A stretch of DNA of 64,000 nt from Trichobilharzia regenti. Taxonomy: Eukaryota > Platyhelminthes > Trematoda > Strigeidida > Schistosomatidae. The notes under the pieces are model-generated. The model ran no database searches. It was not told the DNA's origin and saw only the letters and a program-made list of their open reading frames with translations. The stretch spans positions 70,751,168 to 70,815,167 of the forward strand of contig OX235270.1 in assembly GCA_944472135.2 (NCBI GenBank), read 5' to 3'. This document shows, in pieces, positions 45,105 to 57,605 of the stretch (position 1 is the first letter of the stretch; each line of letters opens with the position of its first letter). The translations under genes were made by a program, and so were the position numbers.

Positions 45105-46464
45105 CCCAGTTTATGCATACACACAATGATGTATGCATGTGGGTGTGTATGTTTCTATCACCAGTAAAGGCGTGTTCCTTTAACACGCGAGTATGTTTCC
45201 CTAAGTGTTGGAGCATGTTAATCATAGTATGCTAAACTCAACAAATGATACGATAAACTAATCCACACACACACACACAAACGCATACGCGTGAGCACTA
45301 GTATAAGAAGGAAACAACCCGTCCAGTGAATAAGGACCAATGCGACTTGTGCTACTTAGAGTATTTTTTTTTTAACCATAGATACTGATGGTGTTTTTTG
45401 ATTTGGATATCTTTGGGAGTTTATGATGATTGGATAATTGCGTATAACCAATTATATACTACTGACTGATTGAGATGAGTAGTTGTATATCTCTGACATC
45501 AACCAGTTAAGCTTGCTAACCAACCAGATCAAAGTGATCTAAACACTTGATGGTAGTTTCGCTTTTTTACGGCAACGATGTACTTGATTTGGTTTGACTT
45601 AGCTCAGACAGCCGAAACGTTCCGAAATCGAGTGGTTTGAACTGATAAGGATTACGGAACTGGCAAACAAATGAAACTGACATTTTATTTTTCAGATCAA
45701 TTTCATCTCACTGGCTAGCCGTCTCAACTGGTTAATGTCAGTGGTATTCAGTTGAGCATTTCAATCAACCAGTGCTATGTATAGTTTTATACAAATACGC
45801 TTGTCTTCTTGATGATCACTTTATGGTATCGAACAGATCACATAGTGTGATATGAGTATTCTTGATTTCTAAAAGAAACTGAGGTGAAATTTCAACTTCT
45901 TGAACTGTTTAAATTGAAAGCTAATAGCCAGTCTAAAAAAATACAAATTGGTTTGATTACTGCAATTCATTTCTGTGAAGTATTCATGCTCAACCTCTTG
46001 CAAGAATACTTAGCAGCAAATATTAAGCATCTGGCAATAAAGCCGAAATATATCATAAGAAAAATTCTTGTATTAAAACTCACCGACTTTCAGACGATGT
46101 TGAAAACGGTGAATCATACAACAGGGTAATGATCTTACAGGATTCACTTAGAAGCATATAGAGGGCATACAAGTCACACTCACCATCCATTCAATAGGTA
46201 TTTTGAACTTTTACTTTACAATCGAATGTTACTAAAATTCTCAATGAAGGCAGATATAGAATCTTACTCTCGTAGAACGTTAAGCTCGCTTTAATTTCGA
46301 TTTTTTAATAGTTCGTTATCACCTGTTGAAGTTCAGATTCCTATGCAACTATTGACTAAGTCTATTCGTAATGCAAACGTGTTCTAATTTTTCATTGAAA
46401 TAATATTTATGGTTCAATCTACTATATTCTCTCATTGCTTCGGTTATAAGTGAAGCACAGACTT
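45102..46464. other. No firm gene; weak repeat and open frame
   Basis: A CA run lies at 45264-45279. 45795-45855 resembles 4930-4990 in opposite orientation. An 81-codon plus frame at 45884-46129 is Lys/Leu/Ile-rich, as expected of AT-rich noncoding DNA, and has no splice support. Confidence 0.3.
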
Positions 46465-46645
46465 CAGACCAAATGCCTTGAAGTCTCAAAAGTGGTTTTT
46501 CTTACGGAGTGAGGTTGATGGACTCATGCCAAACCTACCCTGAGCTTTCTACCGGTTAGGTGGATAACCAATGCTTTGGGCAGCGATCAAACCCTGTATC
46601 ACATGTGTGGTTGATTAGCCTCCAACCGCTGAACTACAAACGTTG
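46465..46645 (-). mobile_element. Degenerate SINE-G copy, long-tail type
   Basis: On minus the decayed head reads CAACGTTTGTAGTTCAGCGG, then GGGTTTGATCGC. The tail keeps the order of the 61.7-kb copy (GGTTTGGCATGAGTCC, then CCTTGAAGTCT equivalents read on plus). Confidence 0.55.
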
Positions 46646-47181
46646 TATCTACTATTTGCTCTGAGTTTTTTGTGAAGTTTATTTCTATGTAAATGCAGTA
46701 CAAGACCATTAAAACAAGAAGCGGTTTTCTTTCATGTATAACTGCTTCACTCACTAACCGAGACACGTGTTTCATATCTGGTAATGATGTGAGTTACTAC
46801 ACCCATTTGACTGCTTTGTACGTCAGGGTGAACACCAATCTCATTTTAAGTTAAAATACTTAGGTGAATAAGTGACATTGGGGTCAGCAGTTTTTAACGA
46901 AAATTTGCTCAAGAATGTGCAAGACTTAAATAAAAAAAGTAGTACAAATTCACATAGAAAACTTGCATCAAAGCGTCAGTATACTGATTCTTTGAGTTTT
47001 GCACCTTTGTAAATGCAGTTTATTGAGGTGTTTGGTTTGCAGAGAAACTGTAATTCACTCGTGGGAATCGTAATATTATCAGTTAATGTCTCCTAAAAAA
47101 ATTATACAGAAACTTTCCTTGTTAAAAATTTGAATCAGTGTGGCTAAAGCTTTCAAGAAGCTCTTATTAATAATACTGTAG
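46646..47181. other. No gene seen
   Basis: AT-rich spacer ending in ATACTGTAG, which could be the acceptor of the next candidate exon. Confidence 0.3.
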
Positions 47182-47343
47182 TTTCTTGGTGATAAAATCT
47201 GCTCAATAGTCACACAACGCCTGAAGAATGCAGTAAGAAGAGCATTAATCAAAGATGAGGTACGCCGTCTCTTCAGTTCTCCTTTCGAGATATATGGACA
47301 AACTGCTCTGTTTCGCCTCCTGTATGTGGATATCCCAGCTTAA
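47182..47343 (+). CDS. Candidate terminal exon, unknown protein
   Basis: After ACTGTAG (AG 47180-47181) a phase-0 frame of 53 codons runs to TAA 47341-47343. It reads FLGDKICSIVTQRLKNAVRR, then ALIKDEVRRLF to LFRLLYVDIPA. Charged and hydrophobic residues alternate as in a helical protein, and the G+C content is above background. There is no Met start, so it must be a 3' exon or a fossil. No family is recognised, and a retroelement fragment is possible. Confidence 0.27.
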   Translation, partial: FLGDKICSIVTQRLKNAVRRALIKDEVRRLFSSPFEIYGQTALFRLLYVDIPA

Positions 47344-49798
47344 CTGTCCTTAAGCATCGGGCTACCTTGCATATAAAAGTAGGTATGTTCATCATCAGGT
47401 TTTCAAACATCATTCTGCATTGGTAAACAACGGCTGAGTAAAGTCAATTCCCATCTTTGTTTTTAGCACACCTTGTGGATACTGAGCATAAAGCTGATGT
47501 TAACATGGCATTTAAAGCTATCTATAGTATCTCAACTAGTCTAAACTTTGCTTAAAGAAATCATCTTTTGCATACTGAAGTCTATCCTCTATGTTCAGAA
47601 GAAATTCGTACAGATACTTTCCGTACCAGGGCCAACATTACTTGACTGTAAAATTCTGACAATTTCCCCTTTCCATTACACCACTTACAAGTTATTATTG
47701 TTTTGACTCTTTTATTCTTCTGTTCACTCCATCTTTCATTACAGCGTCTGCTGTTTAATGTTATAGACACATTTTCCTAACGCATCCGACACTGTCCAAT
47801 TTTTTGGAGTTATTTTCATAGTGTTTCATGCAAACAATAATTCTTAGTTATGCATAAAGATATTACGCATGCGTTTATAAACTCTTCAGATACACAATAT
47901 CATAAGTGAAGTGAAAATCGAAGGATTTTGTCATAATAAATTCGAATAATATTGCTCCAGGGCTGATAGTGTCAGCCCATACCTACTGTTCAATCCGGTG
48001 AAGGATACGTTTCCAAAGTTACCGCCTAATTTGATAGCTTTGCTGGTTCTTATTGTTAAAACTCAGCCACAAAATATTTGTGGCTAAAGTGTAGTAAGTA
48101 GCTGATCAGTTGATGACTGAAACTTTCAGTGCGTTTGTTTTTTTTAACCGGCACTCTACCACTGAACTGGAGACACACCTTATCACTACTATAATTAACA
48201 ATGAAAATGCCTGAACTTTCAAAAACAAGGTGTGTGTGTCACTCTGCTGATTAATGCAACTAAGAGTGAAGAGAAGATCGTTCCAGACTCAGATGACATT
48301 TTATTTTGTCAATCGAATATGGTTAAGTAGCAACTTTATGCCGCTGAATAGAAAAGGAAATAAAGATACACCAATACTACCTCTCGAGACTTATAACATA
48401 GTTTTAACATCAATGGTAAACCAAATGTGTTGGAAATCTTATTTTTATGCTTACTACAAGCAAATAATTAGGTGAAACGTTATATTTGAAGCTAAAATAG
48501 AATTTGAATTGTAAATCCTATTTTATTTTTACCACACAACAAGCGAATGCCTTCTTTTATAAATAGTCGTTTACTCTGTTATTTGAAAGGTGATTTTGTT
48601 GACCAATGAAAAATCAAATGATTTAAAGCTAACAGAACTTCAGCAACTGTAGTATATTAGTTCATATGAATCAGTTGACGCTTAGTAACTGTAGTAGGGT
48701 GTTTATGTTCCTCAATCATAAAGTGGTACATTTCTTTTATCAGTTACGATAATTTAATCTGTCTATGTATTTGCATACCAGATCACATCATCAGTAAACC
48801 CTTAATATAGCCAGTAGATGCTCGAGAGTTTAAGCAAGTGATGTGTTGCGAAGCCATTCTTCTCTACCCTTATTAGGCAGCTTTTCCTCTATCACTAAAA
48901 CAATATTCAGAAATTAGCCAAGATAAGCTTGATTGGTTCAAAGATTTGCTGTTTATTCCGTGTATATTAGTGAAAACCATGAATTGTGTATGTAAACTAT
49001 ATTAAATTTTTTTTGTCCTGTTTCCCCTATCTGAAGAAGATTGAAACTCAACAAATGAAAAAGTTGCTTCACATATTCAAAGTCTTCATATGGAACTGTA
49101 TTCATCTGCAACTTACTAACAAGAGGTTATTATAATTTAGTCATAGATTGCCACCGTAATTAGGAGATGATTAATTCTGATCACTACTACTATGAATAAA
49201 ATGACACCTCACTTCTCTTGCCCTGATGTAATCTTAAAATGTTTATTCAAATATTGGTACGAACTATGTCTTTGTGCATTATGCCTCATATGCACTAAAA
49301 ACCTTCCAAATTAATGTGGAAGAGTGTTACTAGAATGATCATTCACATTGGAAGTTGATGGAAAAACTAATGAATGATGGTTAGTGAGAGAGACGGTTTC
49401 AACATTGAACCTTATGAGTAAGACAGATGTAATCAGTTTCACAAACACTGACTGAATTTTAATACTTTTATAAAGTCTAGCAGTGGTAAATACTTTTCAT
49501 AAATAAAACTGATGTGCTCTTCTGTATGGTAATTGATATCAAAATGATTCTCATTGGTATTCACTGAGACCGTAATTATTGTCAGACAAACCTAGAACTT
49601 GCTTTTATTCACTGAATACGAAATGAACTGTATGCCTTAGAATTCTCATAGTGGGTAACTCACCCACTGACCGTGTGTCATTTAATAATATCGCCTGTGT
49701 ATGTTTTTATAACTTTATTTCATTTCGATTGCCCATCAGTGTTTAAAAGTTTTAACCTACTGTACCGTTCCGAGTCTTAAGAGGTATTTACTGTTCAA
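47344..49798. other. No gene seen
   Basis: AT-rich spacer. Around 48140-48180, GGCACTCTACCACTGAACTGG (on minus, CAGTGGTAGAGTGCC) looks like an isolated tRNA-type A-box, perhaps a SINE relic. Confidence 0.35.
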
Positions 49799-49990
49799 AT
49801 GAGTCGGTGGAACAGCGGTTAGGACTCTTGCCGACCATGTACATGGTCCAAGGTCTGATCCCCTGCCGACGTACACCTGACACCTGATATCTACGATTGG
49901 CCTGCAAAATTTAGTCTACCGATATCCCATGGTGAAAATTCCATACTTGTACCAAAAATACGGTGTGGAATCAAGCTGTAATAAAAAAAT
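49799..49990 (+). mobile_element. SINE-G copy, short-tail type
   Basis: Head GAGTCGGTGGAACAGCGGTT, then GGTCTGATCCCC and GCCGACGTACACC; tail with CCATGGTGAAAATTCCATAC and an A-rich end (TAATAAAAAAA). Confidence 0.8.
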
Positions 49991-50699
49991 CTAACGCTGT
50001 TACCCTCTCATCACTTGTGTATGACAACACACGCATATTTATAAAACTTTGGCAGCAGTTAAGTCTGCCCTGATTCACAGAAAAGCTTCTAGTATAAGCT
50101 GCATGCAAATCCTTTTTGAAGTGTTTTGATAAACTCCATTTTAAGTCTAAAAATCTGTGAGACGGCCTTAAATCCTGAAGGTCGAAATATATCATTGGGA
50201 TAAAAACATAGGCTAATTATCTGATCACAATACATCAAGAAGCCTTACATCACTGAAATGATTTTTAGGCGGATAGTACATTTGGATAACTAGAGGAAAC
50301 ACCGTGGGCAGCGGTTTAGCTAGCACAAAGAAACGAGTTTCCTTATTTGGTACCACTGTATTTTGTAGTAGACCAGACTGACAAACGGGAAATCTTGGGC
50401 CAACTGCGAACAATCAGGTTTCTTATTGAGAATATCCATGTAGCGTAATATCCAGCTTTTGGCCTGAAAACATGATTCACGGTGCAGAAACAACTTGACT
50501 ATTCTACAAGGCTTAGCAGACTGAGCATTCCCTCTTTTTAGAATAAGGCTTATAGTATGCCAGTACATAAAAATACTCTAAGGAATGTATCAGACAACCG
50601 CTGAGTACAAGTAAGTGAACAAAAAAGCATGACTTGCTATCATACTTAACTGACTTTGTAAACTGTGTACCAAAACTGATTAGTAAGCAGTGAACTTTA
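49991..50699. other. No gene seen
   Basis: Several short minus frames (49971-50568) overlap without splice sites or domains. None is supported. Confidence 0.35.
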
Positions 50700-50935
50700 A
50701 TTTATTGTTATTAGGTGAGTAGTGGCTGACAAGGTGACAGTCACTAGCCACTAGTGACCTGTCAGTGGAATTCAGGATGAACACTTCATTCCTTTCGGGA
50801 CTCGTCAGCTGAGTGTGCTTGCAACCCTCAGTGACAGACAATGTTCCCTGGGGAGACTCGAACTCAGCATCCACCGTTTCAAACTCCAGAGTACCCTTCA
50901 ATAGGCCACTTGGTCCACCTTTCGTGCAACGGTTA
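50700..50935 (-). mobile_element. SINE-H-like copy with hammerhead-like core
   Basis: On minus the head has an A-box-like CCAAGTGGCCTATT and a B-box-like GAGTTCGAGTCTCC (about 50920-50845). A core at 50808-50784 follows: CTGACGA, GTCCCGAAAGGAAT, GAAG. The 3' part is rich in CACTAGTGG-type words. As in SINE-H there is no AGA insertion after CTGACGA, and the second box reads GAAG. TCAG before the core can pair with CTGA after it. The fold of the third helix is unclear. Confidence 0.5.
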
Positions 50936-51305
50936 TCAGCTGCTATTTAAGTTAATCTTGTATTCCCCTATGATTAATTGTACTGTAATAAATGTTCGGC
51001 CTCTGTTAAGATTTTGCCCGCAAGTACAGACGCGTCGATGATGTCTGAGGATTAACTTTGTGAGTCTCTTGTGGCCCATATGATCTAATAGGTAACTGGG
51101 TGCGAGTCCCACCGGGGACACCACCCCTCACTGCAGGCTTATGTAGATGATGAACCCCAAATCACCACCTAAGAAATAACATCGTATCAATCCACAGATT
51201 TCACTGCATCCTCTGCATTAGTAGCCGATATGTAATCAGGGACTGAAAATTTCTCTCTAATATAATCAATGAGTGGGAAATACAAAATTAACTTCAATAA
51301 TTTAA
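50936..51305. other. Spacer between SINE-H-like and SINE-A copies
   Basis: 51055-51120 (GGGTGCGAGTCCCACCGGGGA) looks like a further B-box half on plus, so another tRNA-like relic is possible. No exon seen. Confidence 0.3.
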
Positions 51306-51545
51306 ACTTGAATTTGGTTACAGGATTTCATTATGAGCTGACATCGGTTAGACAACCAATGGGAAACCTGCAGGGAGTACTGGACAACTGTTTCGTCCCA
51401 AATCGGGACTCTTCATCAGTACGCACTCACCACAATGGGGTTCTTAACCAGGACCTTCCGGTTACAATTTGACCTGGTAGACAATTATGCCACTGAGACC
51501 CGATCTAATGGCCCATCAATTCTTACTTCTGCCAATTCACGAACT
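51306..51545 (-). mobile_element. SINE-A copy with the best-preserved core
   Basis: On minus: the body edge, an A-box region (GGTCTCAGTGGCATAATTG), a hammerhead core at 51419-51390, then the tail TGCAGGTTTCCCATTGG and CATAATGAAATCCTGTAACC. It shares all landmarks with the 18.6-kb copy. Head positions vary by small insertions. Confidence 0.75.
51390..51419 (-). ncRNA. Hammerhead-like core in SINE-A
   Basis: CTGATGA (51419-51413), AGA, then a perfect five-pair stem GTCCC/GGGAC with loop GATTT, then GAAAC (51394-51390). Both boxes are intact. The AGA between CTGATGA and the stem is absent from canonical schistosome hammerheads. AC and GT after the second box could form a minimal helix III as in type I forms. 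Helix I pairing is not evident, so activity is uncertain. Confidence 0.5.
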
Positions 51546-54159
51546 TGAATTTGTTCAAAAACACCATTTGAATCAAATTTTTATTTTTGATAATAATATT
51601 ATTCAGTCTCTTTTGAAGATAACAGGCATCAGTACTGAGACATATGGTTAACTTACTGCGATACTGAATTATTCATCTTTTTAATTATATTTTAAAAATG
51701 AATACTTCTCTTCAGTTGCCTATAAGATCTGGATTGGAAAACGTCGGTCATAATTGAGTAAATGATCATCGGTTTATATCCCACTTAGAAATTCTACGCT
51801 AAACAAACCTTTAACGAACATACAATTGTGTATAACTGGCAGTCTGAATTAAAATGCTGATGTGTTAGTGCACATTGGTCTATAATACCAGATATACAAC
51901 CAAAAAAAGAAGAAACGACAAAAAAACAAGGGTAAATAGAGTGATAAAAGAATATTGCTAAAATGAAATCTCATGTAATCATTATCTCTTCTAGTTATTA
52001 GATAACAAGTATTTATCATTAATGATTGGTTGAATGCTTTTTTATCCTTTTTGATGTTTATTCTCATTCCCCGTCTACTTTTTTTCCCTGAAAACAATCA
52101 TTCGTTATTTTTTTTCCACAGTTACAGTTTAATTCTGATGTCGGCTTATTGTTCTGTGTAGTTTCTTTTATTTATAAACAAATGATTCCTATCGTTTTTA
52201 TGAGTATAAATATCGTTAGTATCTGTCTGTTAATTGATTTGCCGCTCAGCAGTATTATGTGACTTCTATTAAAAAGAAGTGTTTACCTTAGCTCGTTGAA
52301 CTTTCTTCTTGTATTCCTTAAGACTTTCGGACTACTGGCATTGATGGCTTCTAGGCTGATCTCTTTTAACTGTCTTACATAAGACAGCGCCATTTGTCCA
52401 GTAAGATGTTAAGATAAAAATTTGACTACAGACAGTTGTCTTTTTTAGCTTTACATTTGTAGGAAAAATGAATGCCTGCTTCATGGAATCTTTTCCTAGA
52501 ATAAGTGCCAAGCATATTATTAATTCAAAGTGAATAACAATTGTAACTGCTTTCTCGAAAAGTGACATATGCGCAAACAGATGATGGGGGAAAGAACATT
52601 TCGGTGGACTGTCAAATACGACTGATACACTATCGCCGGTAAGAATGCCACTGATATTTTTTGTCTAAAATAATTTTCGGATGTTGAGCAGTAGGGCAAT
52701 GGTAAAACTGTCATTTTATGAGCAGAACTGATAGATACTCAGAACTTTGTCAACATATTCTGTAACATGCTGAGTATAGTTTATACCAGAATAATGTCTA
52801 CCATTTTATAAAAAGGAAAATGGTGTTCGGTATTCGCTATACTTTAGTGCATGTTATTAAGTGAGAAATGGTTGTTACAGGAAGAGACATGATTAATTAG
52901 TAACAAACTCAATCAAGACGCAATTTAAGTAGAAATCTGGATTTTCATCTTCGACTAACTGTTTTCACACCCGGCCTTATTGTAAATGTCTATGGGATAA
53001 AAAAAGAGTGAGCAAGTTGATGAACTGTCATTATCCAAAAATAACGGTCTTGGTTGATGTATTGAATTGAAATAAAGTGTACAACCCGAAGAGAACTTAT
53101 TGTTTATACATGTCCAGTTGAAGAATAGTTTTCGAAGGAAGTGTTCTTCACATTTATTAGCTGGCAAAGCATAATCAATCCAGTTAAATGCATATGCTTT
53201 GTGAAAAATGAAATAACAGGTGACTATGACATCTCTTGAAATCATAGAGGCAAGTTACAGAAGGGACAACGACTTAACGTTATCGTGACGCATGGAATTT
53301 CCTATAGAAAATAAGATATTGAAACCAGACTGTATGATCTGACAGGTACACTGAATGCGGGGAAAAATTCAGTCATGTAGATCTTTGATTTATATTTACG
53401 GTGAATGGCTATTTCCATTCCCGTCAATTTTAAAAGTTCAGTCAGTTTTATTATTGCAAATACACAATACGGACAACTCCGTTTATCAAAAGTTGTTAAC
53501 TTCTGTCTATTCTTTGAGACATTCTCCTGACTGATTTCATTACTTCCTGAGTATTCAAACGTATTTTAGAAGTACGATGATCATATTAGATGGATTAAAT
53601 TCGACACAGTAGTTTGTATAGTATTAGAAACCGTTAAATTCAAACTGTAATCACACTTGTGGATGAGCTTTAACTCATACTGCAGTAATTAAACTTTGTC
53701 GAAAAGAAGTAAATTTGATCCACGCATCAATGAGTCTTCCAACATGGGATAGGCTAGATGACTAATGGAAATTTCACCTGTTAAAGACACGTGTCAGTAA
53801 CAGGAAACGAATCCTGTACTTAAAGACGAAACCTTATTAAGGTTCATTTACATTTTTATTACACGTGAACTTTTTAAGATAGAAATTCATTCGTTATGCA
53901 TTGCTTTCCTGCAAACTACATAAGTGAAAATCCTTTCTAAAAAACTAGTGCAGTTTTTGAGGCAACACACTTCATATTTGTATAGAAGGATATACAGTTA
54001 ACTTTGGCATATAGCCGATATTGCTTCACTTGAGCTTACTAAAATGATTAACAAACGATTCATCCAGCTTGAATGGGAATTAATAATTACTTCTCTGAGT
54101 TCTCCCTCTTGAAAAATGAAGTTATCTTGGTGACTTACATTTCTAAAATTATAAAGTGT
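51546..54159. other. Long spacer, no gene seen
   Basis: AT-rich. Small open frames (51849-53245, minus) have no domains or splice context. No repeat copies were recognised. Confidence 0.4.
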
Positions 54160-54480
54160 TGGTTTGTAGGGATTTGATTACTTCCAGGTTTGACCACGGA
54201 TTGATGTCGGTTAAGGAATCACTGGAAGAACTGAGAGTACTGGACAGCCGTTTCGTCCTGGTTTTGCACTCTTCAGAAACACGCACCCACTGGGGCTTGA
54301 ATTTCGAATTCATGCGCCATTGGATGGTTCCAAGCGCCTGAATGGTCTAACAGTTCCCCTTGTGACCTTAAAGTCCTAGGTTCAAACCTCACAAGGATGG
54401 GTACGGATGATCATTCCGAAACCAAAACAGAACAGCCGTCCAGTGCTCCAGCTTACTCTTCTCTGACCCTTATAAATCAC
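54160..54480. mobile_element. Two SINE-A pieces in inverted orientation
   Basis: 54160-54320 reads on minus as tail to hammerhead (GACGAAACGGCTGTCCAG with CTGAAGAGTGC). From about 54325 a plus-strand head follows (GGTTCCAAGCGCCTGAATGG, B-box GGTTCAAACC) with a decayed core (CGGATGATCATTCCGAAACC) and AGCCGTCCAGTGCTCC. The two halves point away from each other. Confidence 0.6.
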
Positions 54481-55015
54481 ACTGGGATGAAAAGGGACCA
54501 TAATGACTATAATTTACAGCCATCTTTTATTTTGGTATATTAAAGTATTTTCACTTAAAGAAACTGTAGATTGTTTCACTGTATTTTTTCATTAGTACAT
54601 TGGAAAATATACTAGTAAAATTACTAACCAAAAATTAATATATGAGTAGAATTAGGGAATAAAACTTCATATTAGCTAAATTTATGTAGTAGAATACACA
54701 GTCTTAATGTATTAATAACCGAATGACATGACTAGAAAATATGAATATGAGCAGTAAATTGTCCTCAAAACGTCCTCCACTTATTATTATTACTGTATCG
54801 CTGTTGTGTTATATCAGATAAACTCATCTAATATGGAACTGAACAAGAATACTAATTACCGTTTCAGGTTACTTCACTGAGTGTTCCATTGAATCTCTCT
54901 TTATCCCCAACTTATCCGACTTAGCATTACGTTCGTCTTATAATTAGTAATATTTTGGGTTTAATTTGATTCTAGCTGAATAAAAGCATCATATATATAT
55001 ATGTATATATATATA
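54481..55015. other. Spacer with a solo PLE terminus
   Basis: 54775-54850 read on minus (CCATATTAGATGAGTTTATC, then ACAGTAATAATA) matches the outer end of the PLE-1 termini. A TA-rich microsatellite lies at 54990-55016. Confidence 0.5.
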
Positions 55016-55029
55016 TCCTGATTGCAGTA

Positions 55030-55970
55030 GACTAGATAATGCGACAGACAATGAGCAATGAGGAAACAGGAATAAAATGGACTCACACAAAATACTTAGA
55101 GGATCTGGACTTCGCCGATGATATATGTCTGATTTCTCACAAACTGGAAGATATGCAAGTGAAAAGCAACAAACTGGCAGAAGAAGCATCCAGAAAAGAT
55201 AGGATTTCTGGTGAACATAAATAAAACAAAGGTGATGAAGATTCCTGGCCAACACCAACAGAAACAACAACAACAGACGACAGTCAGCATAAATGGGAGG
55301 AACCTGAAAAGAAACAACCTCCTTCACCTACCTACCTAGGAAGCATCGTTTCAACTACAGGCGAGCGGAACTGACGAGGATATCAAAGTCAGAATCGGAA
55401 AAGCAAGACAAGCTTTCATTACTCTTAAGTCTGTGTGCAGGTCAACAGCACTCACCATCGAAAATAACATCCGGATTTCCAACTCCAATGTGAAGTCAGT
55501 CAGTGCTACTATACGGATCAGAGACTTGGCCATCGCGTCATGAAGAGCATCTCAAACAAACTTCAGATCTTCATTTACAGTTGTCTTCGCTCAATACTCA
55601 AGATCACATGGCCAGCCAGAAAAGATCAGAAACAGGGATCTCTGGAAATGAGCGAACCAACCCAGCAGGAACCGATTGTGAAACAGGTAGTCAGGAAGAA
55701 ATGAAGATGGATTGGCTGGCCATACGCTGAGGAAACGATCAAGTGACATCACTAGACAAGCCGTTGCTCGAGTGGAACCAGGCCGAAAGGGAAGCGGGCG
55801 GCGAGTTGGTCGTCAGTGCCAGGGTGGGGTGACTTGGAGGAGGTCATGTGAAGAGGAGGTGAAAGCGTGTGGGCAGACTTGGAGCGGAGTGAAAAAGCTG
55901 GCAGAAATCTGAAGTTAATGGAGACATTTGGCTGCAGCTCTATGTTCCTCTAGGAATTAAAGGATATATA
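55030..55970 (+). mobile_element. RTE-type retrotransposon 3' part with RT active site
   Basis: It starts inside the reverse transcriptase: LDFADDICLISH, with the FADD catalytic box at 55111-55122, and the helix LEDMQVKSNKLAEEASR. The frame then breaks (after INKTK-like sequence) and resumes at TYLGSIVSTTG, D.D.KVRIGKARQAFITLKS, LLYGSETW and on to VGRQCQGGVTWRRSCEEE and the final RRLAA. The 3' end is AATTAAAGG then (AT)n at 55963-55976, typical of RTE elements that end in short tandem repeats. The 5' part is truncated, as usual for target-primed insertion. At least two frameshifts make it dead. Confidence 0.85.
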
Positions 55971-55976
55971 TATATA

Positions 55977-57354
55977 ATACAGCCGACATAAGTGAGTGGA
56001 AATATTAAAAACTGGAAAATAAGACTGTTGCTTTCTTGTTTCTTTTTTTCCTCAAAAAAAATTCAAATTATCCAGATGTTCACTCTGTTTGTTTAATCAT
56101 TCTGATAATTTCTTTCAGTTTAATAAAACTGGTATCTAACATGAATTTGTTATTTGAACTTAAGTTGAACTCGAAAAGAATGCTCCTCTTTTCATTGAGT
56201 TTATTTTTGTTTTCGGTCAAACCAGTAACAAACACACATACATACATACAGAATAGTGTAGAATAATGTGCTTCATTTTTAAATAGACACATAGAGTATG
56301 ATAGGAAAGTCAATTCATTTTTACTCATTATGTTGCCTAAATGATTGAGATAAATAGTTTAAACGACAAAAACAATAATATGGAAAAGAAGAGATAATTT
56401 TAAATGTTGCGGTCTTTTAAGGAAAAATGATAATTAGTAGTGAAAATTAGAGGTCTAATTTCTTTGTTGAAAGAACTCTTTCATACATGAGAGACAATCA
56501 TGTTTATACATTTGTTGGTCATATATTTGAAAACAAAATGGATATCGGTTTGTTTGTATTATTGACTAAAATATCAGAATTAGATAGTATAAGAAAGAGA
56601 GCTGCCTTCATCTAAATAGCTTTGAAGACTTCTGAAGTAAATATTAAACTTGATCGGATCAGATATCAGTTGTATGAATAACAATTCATACACTTTTGGT
56701 GATGCTGTCTGTCTCTCTATCTCTGCTGGACAACTTTTCCTTTCCAGTAGTATTTTAAGCTACAAGTTTACATCAAAATATGTCTAGAAGGAAACTGGAA
56801 ATCTCTTGATTCAACCAGCCATTCGGCTTCAAGAACACAATACTATCAAAACATCTATATAAAGCTACAAGTCTTCTGCATGCAGTTCATTGCCGGCCAG
56901 TTTTCGCATAATAATAACCACCGTAAATGGATGACTCAGTGCTTGGAGTAGTCATTATTGTAATAATACTTATTTCATTCGAATTTTAAAAAATTCTTAG
57001 ATTCTAATCTAAAAAAGAATATTCAATTCTCTATACTGAGCAGAAAATCTTTTAAGGTGATACACAGAGGGATAAGTTTATTTCAGAATATCTCGTTGTA
57101 TAAACTGAAGATCAATGTGTTTGCTGAAGAGCGATAAAATCTTGATGATAAACTTGACCATGCATTCAGGTCAATAATCAGTTGAGATGTTGTTAGAAGA
57201 ATTTATAATAGGTTAGTTAGAAAAACTGACTATAGAATAACTTATACAACAAATAAATTGAAGAAAATATTTTTTGCTAAGCAAAGCTTTTGCATAAATA
57301 GTCACCTGATAATCAACCATTTTTATTCTCCAGAGTAAACTAGACTGAAATTTC
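55977..57354. other. No gene seen
   Basis: AT-rich spacer. Frames at 56036-56328 overlap on both strands without support. Confidence 0.35.
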
Positions 57355-57605
57355 ATTGCAAACTTCGCTATGAATCGACATCAGTTAGAGGATCGTCAGA
57401 AACTAAGGTTCATTAGACTTTTGTTTCATTCTGGTTCAGAACTCTTTAAAAGTGCTCATCCTCTGCCATACCAAGGGTTGATCTCGAAGTTTTCAGTTCG
57501 CCAGACCAGCGCGTTGAATATTAATCCACTTGGGTTGGAATTAATTGAGATCCGTGAATTTCAACTTTGCTAATTCGTGATACAACCCTAGCCCAATTCA
57601 CGCGT
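57355..57605 (-). mobile_element. Degenerate SINE-A copy
   Basis: On plus (reverse of the element): CGACATCAGTTAGAGGATCG, then a scrambled hammerhead zone, CAAGGGTTGATCTCGAAG (B-box region), CCACTTGGGTTGG and AATTCGTGATACAACCC. The order matches other SINE-A copies, with heavy divergence. Confidence 0.5.

Noticed and set aside
45025..45235. Three Ile-Tyr repeat frames on both strands
   Set aside because: Produced by the (TA)n microsatellite.
55039..55912. Short plus frames as separate genes
   Set aside because: They are frameshifted pieces of one RTE reverse transcriptase and its C-terminal region.
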